Below are positions 1-6,103 of a stretch of 7,413 nucleotides of DNA, one piece after another. Every line of letters begins with the position of its first letter. Positions within the stretch are counted from its first letter, which is position 1. Position numbers and translations under genes: made by a program. The notes below the pieces were generated by a model. It did no database searches. It saw only the letters and a program-made list of their open reading frames with translations, and was not told the DNA's origin. The DNA is from an uncultured Marvinbryantia sp. (GTDB taxonomy: Bacteria > Bacillota > Clostridia > Lachnospirales > Lachnospiraceae): assembly GCA_947624335.1 (NCBI GenBank), contig CANQJX010000088.1, positions 1 to 7,413 on the forward strand, in the 5' to 3' direction.

Positions 1-705
1 AAGCAGGATCATAATGGTCGGCTTGATGCCCGGGAGTGTGATGTTCTTGATTTTCGCCCATCTTCCGGCGCCGTCGATTGCCGCCGCCTCGTAAAGGCTG
101 GGATCGATGGAAGTGATTGCCGCCAGATAAATGATTGCGTTCCATCCGGTCTCTTTCCAGACGTTGGCAAACGCCACGATCGGCCAGAAAAACGACTGGT
201 TGGCAAAGAAATTAACCGGTCTATTAACAATGTTCAGACTCGTCAGCAGCTCATTGACCACGCCGGACGCCGAAAGCGCATCGTGCAGAATACCGGTAAC
301 AATGATCCACGATAAGAAATGCGGCAGATACGAAATCGTCTGAACCACTTTCTTTCCAATAGTAAATCGGATTTCATTCAAAAGGATTGCAAACAGGATC
401 GCCATTACAAACGTGCAGACCAGGTTCAGCACACCCATTGCCAGAGTATTGCGGATCACACGCAGGAAAGTAGCGTCCGAAAACAAAAATTTAAACTTAT
501 CCAGCCCCACAAACGTGGAGTGCAGCAAGCCGTTTTTCGGCTTGTAATTCTGAAACGCCATAAGCCACCCGCCAAGGGGGACATAGTAGAAAATAATACC
601 GTAAATTACAAAAAGAATCGAACAAATCATCAGAAATTTCTGACGCTTGATTTCTTTCCATGTGATCGGTACCGCGGCACGTTTTTCTTTTGATTTGCGC
701 TTCAT
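1..705 (-). CDS. ABC sugar transporter permease, LplB/YtcP-like (C-terminus cut by window edge)
   Basis: Inner-membrane permease of a CUT1-type carbohydrate importer, which would form the channel with a second permease and a shared ATPase. The frame is open from an ATG at 705 through position 1 (235 codons, no stop), so the gene runs off the left edge; relatives are about 300-320 residues, so roughly 70-90 are missing. The start is supported by a strong GGAGG six bases upstream (712-716). A basic N-terminus (MKRKSKEKR) precedes hydrophobic segments near residues 24-50, 88-110, 126-144 and 172-200. Residues 205-226 carry the permease EAA loop, with EAAAIDGAG followed by ITLPGI, which contacts the ATPase. 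It follows the solute-binding protein gene by 118 bp with an intrinsic terminator between them. The family is clear. The exact sugar cannot be read from a permease; the neighbouring GH43 suggests a plant-glycan oligosaccharide. Confidence 0.93.
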   Translation of the reverse strand, partial: MKRKSKEKRAAVPITWKEIKRQKFLMICSILFVIYGIIFYYVPLGGWLMAFQNYKPKNGLLHSTFVGLDKFKFLFSDATFLRVIRNTLAMGVLNLVCTFVMAILFAILLNEIRFTIGKKVVQTISYLPHFLSWIIVTGILHDALSASGVVNELLTSLNIVNRPVNFFANQSFFWPIVAFANVWKETGWNAIIYLAAITSIDPSLYEAAAIDGAGRWAKIKNITLPGIKPTIMILL

Positions 706-746
706 AACCAGCCTCCTCTCATACCGAACTGATAATACGCTTCTTT

Positions 747-789
747 AAAAAAGCAGCCATAGTCACTTCCCGCAACCATGGCTGCTCTT
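747..789 (-). terminator. Intrinsic terminator between binding-protein and permease genes
   Basis: On the minus strand AGCAGCCAT (786-778) pairs perfectly with ATGGCTGCT (760-752) around a 17-nt loop, and the second arm runs directly into five further T residues (751-747). A G-U pair and two A-U pairs could extend the stem to 12 bp. This is the standard form of a Rho-independent terminator and lies about 40 bp after the stop codon of the solute-binding protein gene. No convincing new promoter is visible before the permease, so it probably acts as a partial terminator that lowers permease expression relative to the binding protein. Confidence 0.82.
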
Positions 790-823
790 GTCTATTTACT
801 TTGCCATACGAAGCTTACCGATT

Positions 824-2491
824 TTATTCGATGCCTGCTCTCCTGTTGAGTTCTTCCTGCATTTCATCCAGGAAATCCTGCGGGTTCGTAGCATTATAAG
901 CTTCCATATACTGATCCCATGTAGCGTCGAAGTCCGAAGCCATTACTACCTGCGGCAGCCACTCATGCTTCACTTCGCCCATCTTTGTCCATGCAACGCC
1001 GCCCGGAGTCTCGGTGGTCATCGCATTGGAGAAGGAATACATCGGGAACCACGGCGCATTGTGCTCTACGATGGAACCGATCATATCCGGATAATTTTCC
1101 GCGCCATACGCTTCAAAGCAGTTTGCCAGCGGCTCTGCAAGTCCGGAGAAGAACTCGGAAGTCTGCTCTGTCGGCTGCATCGCGTTGATGCCGTCCCTGC
1201 TGGTGCCCAGCCACTGCGGCAGATAAGAATAGTTGCAAAGATGCGAAGCCTGATAAGCGGTATCCGCAGCCTGCATTCTCATCTCTTCCGTTCTGTAATA
1301 CAGACCGTCTTCATCTACTAAGTAGTCAACGCCCTCTACGCCCCAGAAACGGAGATCGTGGATTTCCTGATCCAGAATGTCGTTCATAAACTTAAACGCA
1401 GCGTCGATATTCTCGCAGCTTGTGGTAACGGCTACACCGCTGGAATTGTTCAGCGTGTCGTCGTATGTATGCCATCTGTTGTCCATGCCCTCGTCAATCG
1501 TCAGGCCAAGCGGAACATAGTTGCAGCCTTGAAGGTCCAGACCCTGCTGTTTGAACACATCGTTTACCGTGTATGCGAAATCCCACCACTGGTCGCACAT
1601 GCCAAGAACTGCGCCGGTAGAAAGCTTCGCGATATATTCGTCATAAATCTGCGTCGCAAATTCTACGTCGATCATACCCTTGTTGTACTCTTCGTTCAGT
1701 TTCTGGAAGTAACGCTTTGCTGTTTCCGTCGTGTTGTAGTCAACAATCTTCGGAGCGTTCTCGTCGCTCTTGTCTACGATAACGGAACCGTCGTTCGGAT
1801 AGCCGTCCAAAAATTCCGGAGCGTTTTCAATACAGAAATATCTCCAGTCGTCGCAGAGGATCGTGTACGGAATGTTTGCCGTGCCGTCTTCCATCGTCGG
1901 GTTCTCTGCATAGTAGCTTTCCAGCAGGTCAAAGTACTGATCCAGCGTCTTGATTTCGGGATAACCCGCCCATTCAAGAACTCTTACCTGAACCCAGAAC
2001 GCCTCGTCGTTGTGCGTTGTGGAACGGTTCTCGCCGTAGCTGTTCTGGAACACGTTCGCCCAATAAATTTTGCCGTCATCCTGGCGGAAAGAATCCCACT
2101 CTTCATCAGTGTACATTTCTTTCAGGTTCGGATACTGCTCAAGATAATCATCCCACGGAACCAGCACGCCTTCGTCGTACAGCGCCATCATGCCGTCGCC
2201 GCCGTCGATGAAATCCGGATAATCGCCGCTTGCGATGATCGTACCGACTGCCTCTGCCGCCGTCTGGCCGGTCAGCCATGTCTCTTTTACTTTTGCGCCC
2301 ACTTTATGCGCAATGATGTCCATGATCTCGTTGTCGTCGTTGATCTCGGATCCCGGCATTGCGGAGAACATCGTAAAGTTGATGATCTCGTCGTCGGAAT
2401 ACTCTTCTTCCGCGCATACCGCCGCGCTTGTAAGCATCATTGACGCCGCTGCGGTGCCCAGCATAAGAGCTGCCATTTTTCTCAGTTTCAT
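824..2491 (-). CDS. Extracellular solute-binding protein, CUT1 sugar ABC transporter (large LipO/YtcQ-like)
   Basis: A 555-residue secreted protein that would capture an oligosaccharide outside the membrane and deliver it to the adjacent permease. The N-terminus is a signal peptide: a basic MKLRK, a hydrophobic stretch to about residue 25, then AVCAEEE. The mature part is highly acidic and rich in Trp and Tyr (for example DQWWDF and NYSYLPQWLG), as expected of sugar-binding proteins with aromatic stacking sites. Length fits the large (500-560 residue) binding proteins found beside YesM/YesN systems rather than the 400-residue maltose-binding type. The start is fixed by AGGAGGT at 2497-2503, five bases before the ATG. 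Cys26 is in a poor lipobox (AAVC), so lipid anchoring is uncertain; signal peptidase I cleavage after VCA is an alternative. It has its own promoter behind putative regulator sites and is followed by a terminator. Substrate unknown; arabino- or xylo-oligosaccharide is an inference from the GH43 gene. Confidence 0.92.
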   Translation of the reverse strand: MKLRKMAALMLGTAAASMMLTSAAVCAEEEYSDDEIINFTMFSAMPGSEINDDNEIMDIIAHKVGAKVKETWLTGQTAAEAVGTIIASGDYPDFIDGGDGMMALYDEGVLVPWDDYLEQYPNLKEMYTDEEWDSFRQDDGKIYWANVFQNSYGENRSTTHNDEAFWVQVRVLEWAGYPEIKTLDQYFDLLESYYAENPTMEDGTANIPYTILCDDWRYFCIENAPEFLDGYPNDGSVIVDKSDENAPKIVDYNTTETAKRYFQKLNEEYNKGMIDVEFATQIYDEYIAKLSTGAVLGMCDQWWDFAYTVNDVFKQQGLDLQGCNYVPLGLTIDEGMDNRWHTYDDTLNNSSGVAVTTSCENIDAAFKFMNDILDQEIHDLRFWGVEGVDYLVDEDGLYYRTEEMRMQAADTAYQASHLCNYSYLPQWLGTSRDGINAMQPTEQTSEFFSGLAEPLANCFEAYGAENYPDMIGSIVEHNAPWFPMYSFSNAMTTETPGGVAWTKMGEVKHEWLPQVVMASDFDATWDQYMEAYNATNPQDFLDEMQEELNRRAGIE

Positions 2492-2503
2492 AGTTTACCT
2501 CCT

Positions 2504-2532
2504 GTTTTAAATTTTTCTTCGGTCCTTAAAAC
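2504..2532 (-). other. Possible weak 5'-UTR stem-loop before the binding-protein ribosome site
   Basis: GTTTTAA (minus strand, 2532-2526) and TTAAAAC (2510-2504) can pair around a 15-nt loop, placing a stem near the predicted transcript start and ending directly at the AGGAGGT ribosome site. A hairpin at the 5' end could stabilise an abundant mRNA. The stem is only 7 bp and AT-rich, so it may be chance. Confidence 0.22.
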
Positions 2533-2540
2533 CTAACTTT

Positions 2541-2568
2541 ATTGTATATTGTCTGAAAATAAATACAA
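2541..2568 (-). promoter_or_regulatory. Sigma-A-type promoter of the solute-binding protein gene
   Basis: Minus strand: -10 hexamer TACAAT (2546-2541, five of six consensus bases), 16-bp spacer, and a weak -35 TTGTAT (2568-2563, three of six). Initiation would be near 2534, giving a leader of about 43 nt that ends in a strong ribosome site. A good -10 with a poor -35 is typical of an activator-dependent promoter, and two direct repeats sit immediately upstream. The assignment is by eye and the start site is not measured. Confidence 0.6.
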
Positions 2569-2602
2569 CCGGAGAAAATTCACTAAAAAACCGGAAAAAT
2601 TC
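2567..2602 (-). repeat. Tandem direct repeats, candidate response-regulator binding sites
   Basis: On the minus strand GAATTTTTCCGGTT (2602-2589) recurs as GAATTTTCTCCGGTT (2581-2567). The GAA ends are 21 bp apart and the CCGGTT ends 22 bp apart, with one inserted base, so both copies face the same side of the helix. The promoter-proximal copy overlaps the first two bases of the weak -35. This matches the way AraC-family activators bind two half sites next to RNA polymerase. The distal copy begins with the G of the regulator gene's own TAG stop codon. Binding by the adjacent regulator is inference. Confidence 0.6.
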
Positions 2603-4182
2603 TAGCCCCTGTTTTTTCGGTAACGGGAGGGGGTGCATCCCTTCTGCTCGATAAACTTGCGGATAAAGTAATCCCCGTCCCGGTAGCCCACGTCCTCGGC
2701 GATCTGATTAATGCGCTTGTCGGTTGCAAGCAGTTGTTTGGCCGCCTCGTTGATGCGGTAATTGCTCAGGTAATCCTTAAAAGACTGCCCGTACTTTTTA
2801 CGGAAGATCTGCCCCAGATAAGAACTGTTGATAAAATATTTCTTGCCGAGATCGCGCAGGGTAAGATTCTGCGCGTAATTCTGACGGATCTCTTTTTCGA
2901 TCTCCTGCAGTACGCCGCTGGATACATGCTTGCGAAGCTGGGAAAGATAATCGGCATAGTCGCAGGCAAAACGGGACAGATGACGGCTGCTCCCGCGCAT
3001 AATCCCTTCCTCAAACGAGGTATTGCTGATAAAATGCAGAATCTCTTCCTGGTCTGTCTCAGGGTCCATCTCGGACGCAAGATGGATCAGCCGGAACAGC
3101 AGGTAATTGATATTCAGATTTACGCTTTCGCCGGTAACGCCCGTCTGCTTCATATCCTGAAAAAGCGCGTCCACTCCCCGGCGGATCTGCGCCGGCTCGT
3201 TCTGCTCAATGGCGCCGATCAAAGCGTCCAGGCTCTCTTTGCATAAAACAATCCCGCTCTGTTTGATCTGCATTTCGCTCTCATAAAAGTAAATCGCTTT
3301 TCTGGTGTGAAACGCCTCCAGCGATTTGAGCATGCAGGCGGTGCGGTACGACTGCGAAACGGCGCTGATGTCCGCCACTTTTTTGCCCGCCAGCATGCGT
3401 ATCGGCCGCTGCGTCAGCGTCTGAAGGCTTCGCTGAAGCGAAGCAAGATATTCTTCCTCGCTGCCGCCCGCTTTGCGCGCCATATAATCGCAGTAAAGAA
3501 GCCCGATCCCGTAGCTGGCATTATCCTGCGAAACGTCAAAGATGCAGTGGGCGCTGTCCTCTTTGAGCAGCTTGGCGCAGGTCTGATATAGTTTTCGCTG
3601 GTTCGCACGCAGTTCCCCTTCCTCCATATCGACGTCCACATCGCAAAACTCGATCTCAATATAACGCACGCCGGGCGAAATCTGCATATGCTGTTTTACA
3701 TATTCCAGATTATAGTCGTCATGCTTGGCAAACAAAAGCGAAATCACATTGCGCGCAAGGTACGCTTCCTCAAACTGCCGTTGATGCTCCTGCTCCTGCT
3801 CCGCGTGTTTAAATAAAGAGTTGTATTTTCGCAGAACCGACAGCAGCTCCTCTTTCTCCACCGGTTTCAGAAGATAATCCATGCAGCCGCCGCGGATCGC
3901 CTTCTGGGCAAAGGCAAAATCCCCGTAACCGCTCAGGATCACAAAAGCCGCATCCGAAATTTTTTCCCTTTGCACCGTCTCCATAAGTTCCAGCCCCGTC
4001 ATGACCGGCATGGAAATATCCGTCACGATAAGATCCACTTTATTTTCTTTTAAATAATCCAGCGCTTCTTTTCCGTTGGCGACGGCCGCCGCAATTTCAT
4101 ACCCTTCCGCTTCCCAGTCGATCAGGACCTTCAGCCCCTGCAAAATAAAATATTCGTCGTCCGCCAGCAGCACCTTTAACAT
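2602..4182 (-). CDS. YesN-like response regulator: receiver plus AraC-type DNA-binding domain
   Basis: A 526-residue cytoplasmic transcription activator, phosphorylated by the co-encoded kinase. Residues 1-120 are a complete receiver domain: acidic pair Asp8-Asp9, phospho-acceptor Asp55 (in VTDISMP), Ser84 (ILSGYGDF) and Lys106 (LLKP). Residues about 125-420 form a long middle region with a coiled-coil-like start (KHAEQEQEHQRQFEE), poorly conserved in this family. Residues 424-526 hold two helix-turn-helix motifs of the AraC type: one near 440-465 (LTLRDLGKKYFINSSYLGQI), one near 490-515 (INQIAEDVGYRDGDYFIRKF), ending in the usual CTPSRYRK. The ATG overlaps the kinase stop by 7 nt (ATGTTAA), and GAGGGGG upstream serves as ribosome site, so the two are translationally coupled. 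The likely target is the promoter directly downstream of this gene. Assignment to the family is firm; the inducing sugar is unknown. Confidence 0.95.
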   Translation of the reverse strand: MLKVLLADDEYFILQGLKVLIDWEAEGYEIAAAVANGKEALDYLKENKVDLIVTDISMPVMTGLELMETVQREKISDAAFVILSGYGDFAFAQKAIRGGCMDYLLKPVEKEELLSVLRKYNSLFKHAEQEQEHQRQFEEAYLARNVISLLFAKHDDYNLEYVKQHMQISPGVRYIEIEFCDVDVDMEEGELRANQRKLYQTCAKLLKEDSAHCIFDVSQDNASYGIGLLYCDYMARKAGGSEEEYLASLQRSLQTLTQRPIRMLAGKKVADISAVSQSYRTACMLKSLEAFHTRKAIYFYESEMQIKQSGIVLCKESLDALIGAIEQNEPAQIRRGVDALFQDMKQTGVTGESVNLNINYLLFRLIHLASEMDPETDQEEILHFISNTSFEEGIMRGSSRHLSRFACDYADYLSQLRKHVSSGVLQEIEKEIRQNYAQNLTLRDLGKKYFINSSYLGQIFRKKYGQSFKDYLSNYRINEAAKQLLATDKRINQIAEDVGYRDGDYFIRKFIEQKGCTPSRYRKNRG

Positions 4183-5969
4183 ATCCGTTCCCCCTCTGCA
4201 ATGTGATCAAGCGGAATGCGGATCAGCACCGTCGTACCGATCCCTTTTTCGCTCTCTGCAAAGAAACGCGCGCTGTCCTTCGTCATCATTTTCATGCGCA
4301 GACAGGCGTTTACTATTCCGATCCTGCCGCTTTCCTGCAGCATTTCGATACTCGCATTTTCCATCCGCGCGCGCAAGGCGGCAAGTTCTTCTTCCTCCAT
4401 GCCTCCGCCGGTATCTTCCACCTCGATTACCAGTTCCTGATTTTCCCTGTATATCCGTACAAAGATCCAGCCGGGCGTCGCTTTGCTCTCAATTCCGTGC
4501 ACGCAGGCGTTTTCCACAAACGTTGTAATCGTAAGTTTGGGAATCTGAATATTCGCGCAGCCTTTCTCTACCTCCAGACGATACGAGAGACGCTCTCCAA
4601 AGCGGTATTTCTGCAGTTCCAGATACGCTTCCACAAATTGCATTTCGCCGTCTATGGTATTAAAGTCCGATCCCCAGTCTACATTCTGCCGCTCCATTAC
4701 CGCCAGCTTTTCCACCATTTTCGCCGTCTCAAATTCTTCTTTCAGGATGCTGTGCATGCGGATGCTCTCAAGCGCATTAAAGAGAAAATGCGGATTAATC
4801 TGGCTGTGCAGCGCCAGCAGTTCCGCACGCTGGCGCGCGATATTGATTTCCTGCTCCTTCAGCCTGTCCTTGTATACGGTCTGGATCAGTCCGTTTGTGC
4901 GGTCCGCCATGTGATTGTAGTTCTCCATCAGCTTGCCGATTTCATCCGCCCCGCTTACATTCTCGATTTTCGGCAGCGTTTCATTATTTACCTGTTCAAA
5001 CACCAGGCTTAGTCTGTGGATGCGCCGGGTAATGGATTTTCCCAGCGAATTCATAAGCACCTGCGGGAGAATAATGTTAATCAGAAGCAGCAGCGCAATC
5101 CACGGCAGATTTTTCCACAAAAGAGCGAGGATCCCATTTTCAATATTGAAAAGATAAATCTGCAGTTCTTCGCCATAAAGGGTAAAATCTTTTTCATATC
5201 CCGCCTGATCTGCGGATAAAAATTTTTCAAACGGCTCTCCCGCGTTATTGCCGCCCGCGCTGGAAAACATCAGCTCGTTTCCCCGGCAGACAGAAACGGG
5301 AAATTCGTAATTCATGCTGCTGATGTTGCGCTCCAGAGTTCCGTAATTGATTTCTATTTTTACCAGTTTTTCGGTCGTATCGCTTAAAATGCGGTTCAAT
5401 TTGCGCAGAAATAAGATTTTCCGTTCTTTCTCCTCATAAGGGCTGTTCAAATCATCGTAAAAAAACAGCAGCCGCCTGTCCTGTCCGCTCTGCATAAACG
5501 TCTGATACCACGGCGTGTTCCGGATGTCCGAAATCCTTCCCAGGCCGCCGCCGCGTACAAGCGTTTCATTATCCGCGTAAATCGTGATCTTCGTATCATC
5601 CAGGCCCATGCTGTCCGCCAGCAGCGTATTCTGCATCAGCGCCTGATACTGTACGACATAATCATAAGGCGTCTCATAGCGGGTATTCAAAAACCCGCGC
5701 AGGTTTTCATTCATATAAAGGCTTTTTGCCGAAGACGACGCGCTCTCAATATAACTGCTGATATTGTACTGCACCGCGCTTGCCTGGTTTTCCATCGCGT
5801 GCCGCAGCCTTGTATGCTCCGCATAGATCAGGCTGTATAAAATTACGCCGTCGGTCAGGATCAGCGGAATCAGCACGCAGAAAACATACAGCCCCCACAT
5901 CTTCTTTCTGAGGCTGACGTTACTGAGCCAGTTTTCAAACTTATCCTGCAAAACAGAGAACTTCATCAT
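4176..5969 (-). CDS. YesM-like membrane sensor histidine kinase
   Basis: A 597-residue sensor kinase that would autophosphorylate in response to an external sugar signal and pass phosphate to the downstream regulator. A transmembrane helix at about residues 25-50 and a second at 283-305 bracket a 230-residue extracellular sensor domain (probably Cache-like; fold not provable by eye). A HAMP-type linker follows (about 305-360), then a His-kinase region with phospho-acceptor His394 in INPHFLFNALESI, and an ATPase domain with N box FVENACVHG (Asn487), D box EDTGGGM (Asp519) and a glycine segment GRIGIVN (548-554). The N box has TTF where LytS/YesM kinases often have QPL, and the D box has Thr for the usual Asn; both still look functional. 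The start has two successive ATG codons with only a weak GGA ribosome site, so Met2 is also possible. It lies 119 bp after the GH43 gene, behind its own candidate promoter. Confidence 0.94.
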   Translation of the reverse strand: MMKFSVLQDKFENWLSNVSLRKKMWGLYVFCVLIPLILTDGVILYSLIYAEHTRLRHAMENQASAVQYNISSYIESASSSAKSLYMNENLRGFLNTRYETPYDYVVQYQALMQNTLLADSMGLDDTKITIYADNETLVRGGGLGRISDIRNTPWYQTFMQSGQDRRLLFFYDDLNSPYEEKERKILFLRKLNRILSDTTEKLVKIEINYGTLERNISSMNYEFPVSVCRGNELMFSSAGGNNAGEPFEKFLSADQAGYEKDFTLYGEELQIYLFNIENGILALLWKNLPWIALLLLINIILPQVLMNSLGKSITRRIHRLSLVFEQVNNETLPKIENVSGADEIGKLMENYNHMADRTNGLIQTVYKDRLKEQEINIARQRAELLALHSQINPHFLFNALESIRMHSILKEEFETAKMVEKLAVMERQNVDWGSDFNTIDGEMQFVEAYLELQKYRFGERLSYRLEVEKGCANIQIPKLTITTFVENACVHGIESKATPGWIFVRIYRENQELVIEVEDTGGGMEEEELAALRARMENASIEMLQESGRIGIVNACLRMKMMTKDSARFFAESEKGIGTTVLIRIPLDHIAEGERIC

Positions 5970-5991
5970 GTTTTTTCCAAAAGATATGTAA

Positions 5992-6045
5992 AAATCTGCT
6001 AAAATAAAGCGCGTTGACTGTAAACACTTTTATTATAGCAGATTT
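5992..6045. repeat. 17-bp inverted repeat enclosing the kinase promoter start region
   Basis: AAATCTGCTAAAATAAA (5992-6008) and TTTATTATAGCAGATTT (6029-6045) are inverted copies with a single mismatch, separated by 20 bp. Read on the minus strand from an upstream GH43 transcript, the RNA would form a hairpin whose last arm ends in five T residues (5994-5990), so it could terminate the hydrolase transcript. As DNA, the upstream arm contains the extended -10 promoter, so the same sequence could also be an operator for a dimeric regulator. Confidence 0.75.
6032..6040 (-). promoter_or_regulatory. Extended -10 promoter for the kinase-regulator pair
   Basis: Minus strand TGCTATAAT (6040-6032) is a perfect TGnTATAAT extended -10. 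No good -35 is found at 16-18 bp (TGTAAA is the nearest), which extended -10 promoters can tolerate. Initiation near 6025 would leave a leader of about 55 nt before the kinase ATG. The element lies inside one arm of an inverted repeat. Confidence 0.6.
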
Positions 6046-6083
6046 CTACGGAATTTTACATGAAATTTTCTTTTCTGCGCAGC

Positions 6084-6103
6084 AAAATTTACGCCAGCGT
6101 AAA
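6084..6103 (-). terminator. Short palindrome at the GH43 stop codon, weak candidate terminator
   Basis: TTTACGC and GCGTAAA (6103-6097 and 6094-6088 on the minus strand) flank a TG dinucleotide and are followed by TTTT (6087-6084). The stem would be about 6 bp with a CTGG tetraloop and spans the hydrolase TAA stop. It is AT-rich at the base and the T run is short, so it may be a weak terminator, an mRNA 3'-end structure or chance. The larger repeat at 5992-6045 is a better terminator candidate. Confidence 0.25.

Noticed and set aside
131..693. Plus-strand open frames at the left end
   Set aside because: The minus strand here encodes a continuous 235-residue permease segment with an EAA loop and a strong ribosome site, which accounts for the whole region.
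1358..2443. Long plus-strand open frame of 361 codons antisense to the binding-protein gene
   Set aside because: It lies wholly within a clear solute-binding protein gene, has no good ribosome site, and its translation (Val/Arg/Cys-rich, no motif) looks like the complement of biased codon use.
4203..5012. Plus-strand open frame of 269 codons antisense to the histidine kinase, with several shorter neighbours
   Set aside because: The opposite strand encodes an intact kinase with all catalytic boxes; the antisense product has no recognisable domain or start signal.
6009..6030. CcpA cre site near the kinase promoter
   Set aside because: Neither strand gives the central ARCGNW core of the cre consensus.
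6014..6039. Possible plus-strand promoter (TTGACT ... TATAGC) that would fire toward the GH43 gene
   Set aside because: The spacing is 14 bp, the -10 match is poor, and it would transcribe only antisense to the hydrolase.
6050..6070. Additional regulator half sites (GAATTTT, GAAATTTT) upstream of the kinase promoter
   Set aside because: They resemble the half sites at 2567-2602 only in their AT-rich part, lack CCGG, and are about 11 bp apart rather than 21-22.
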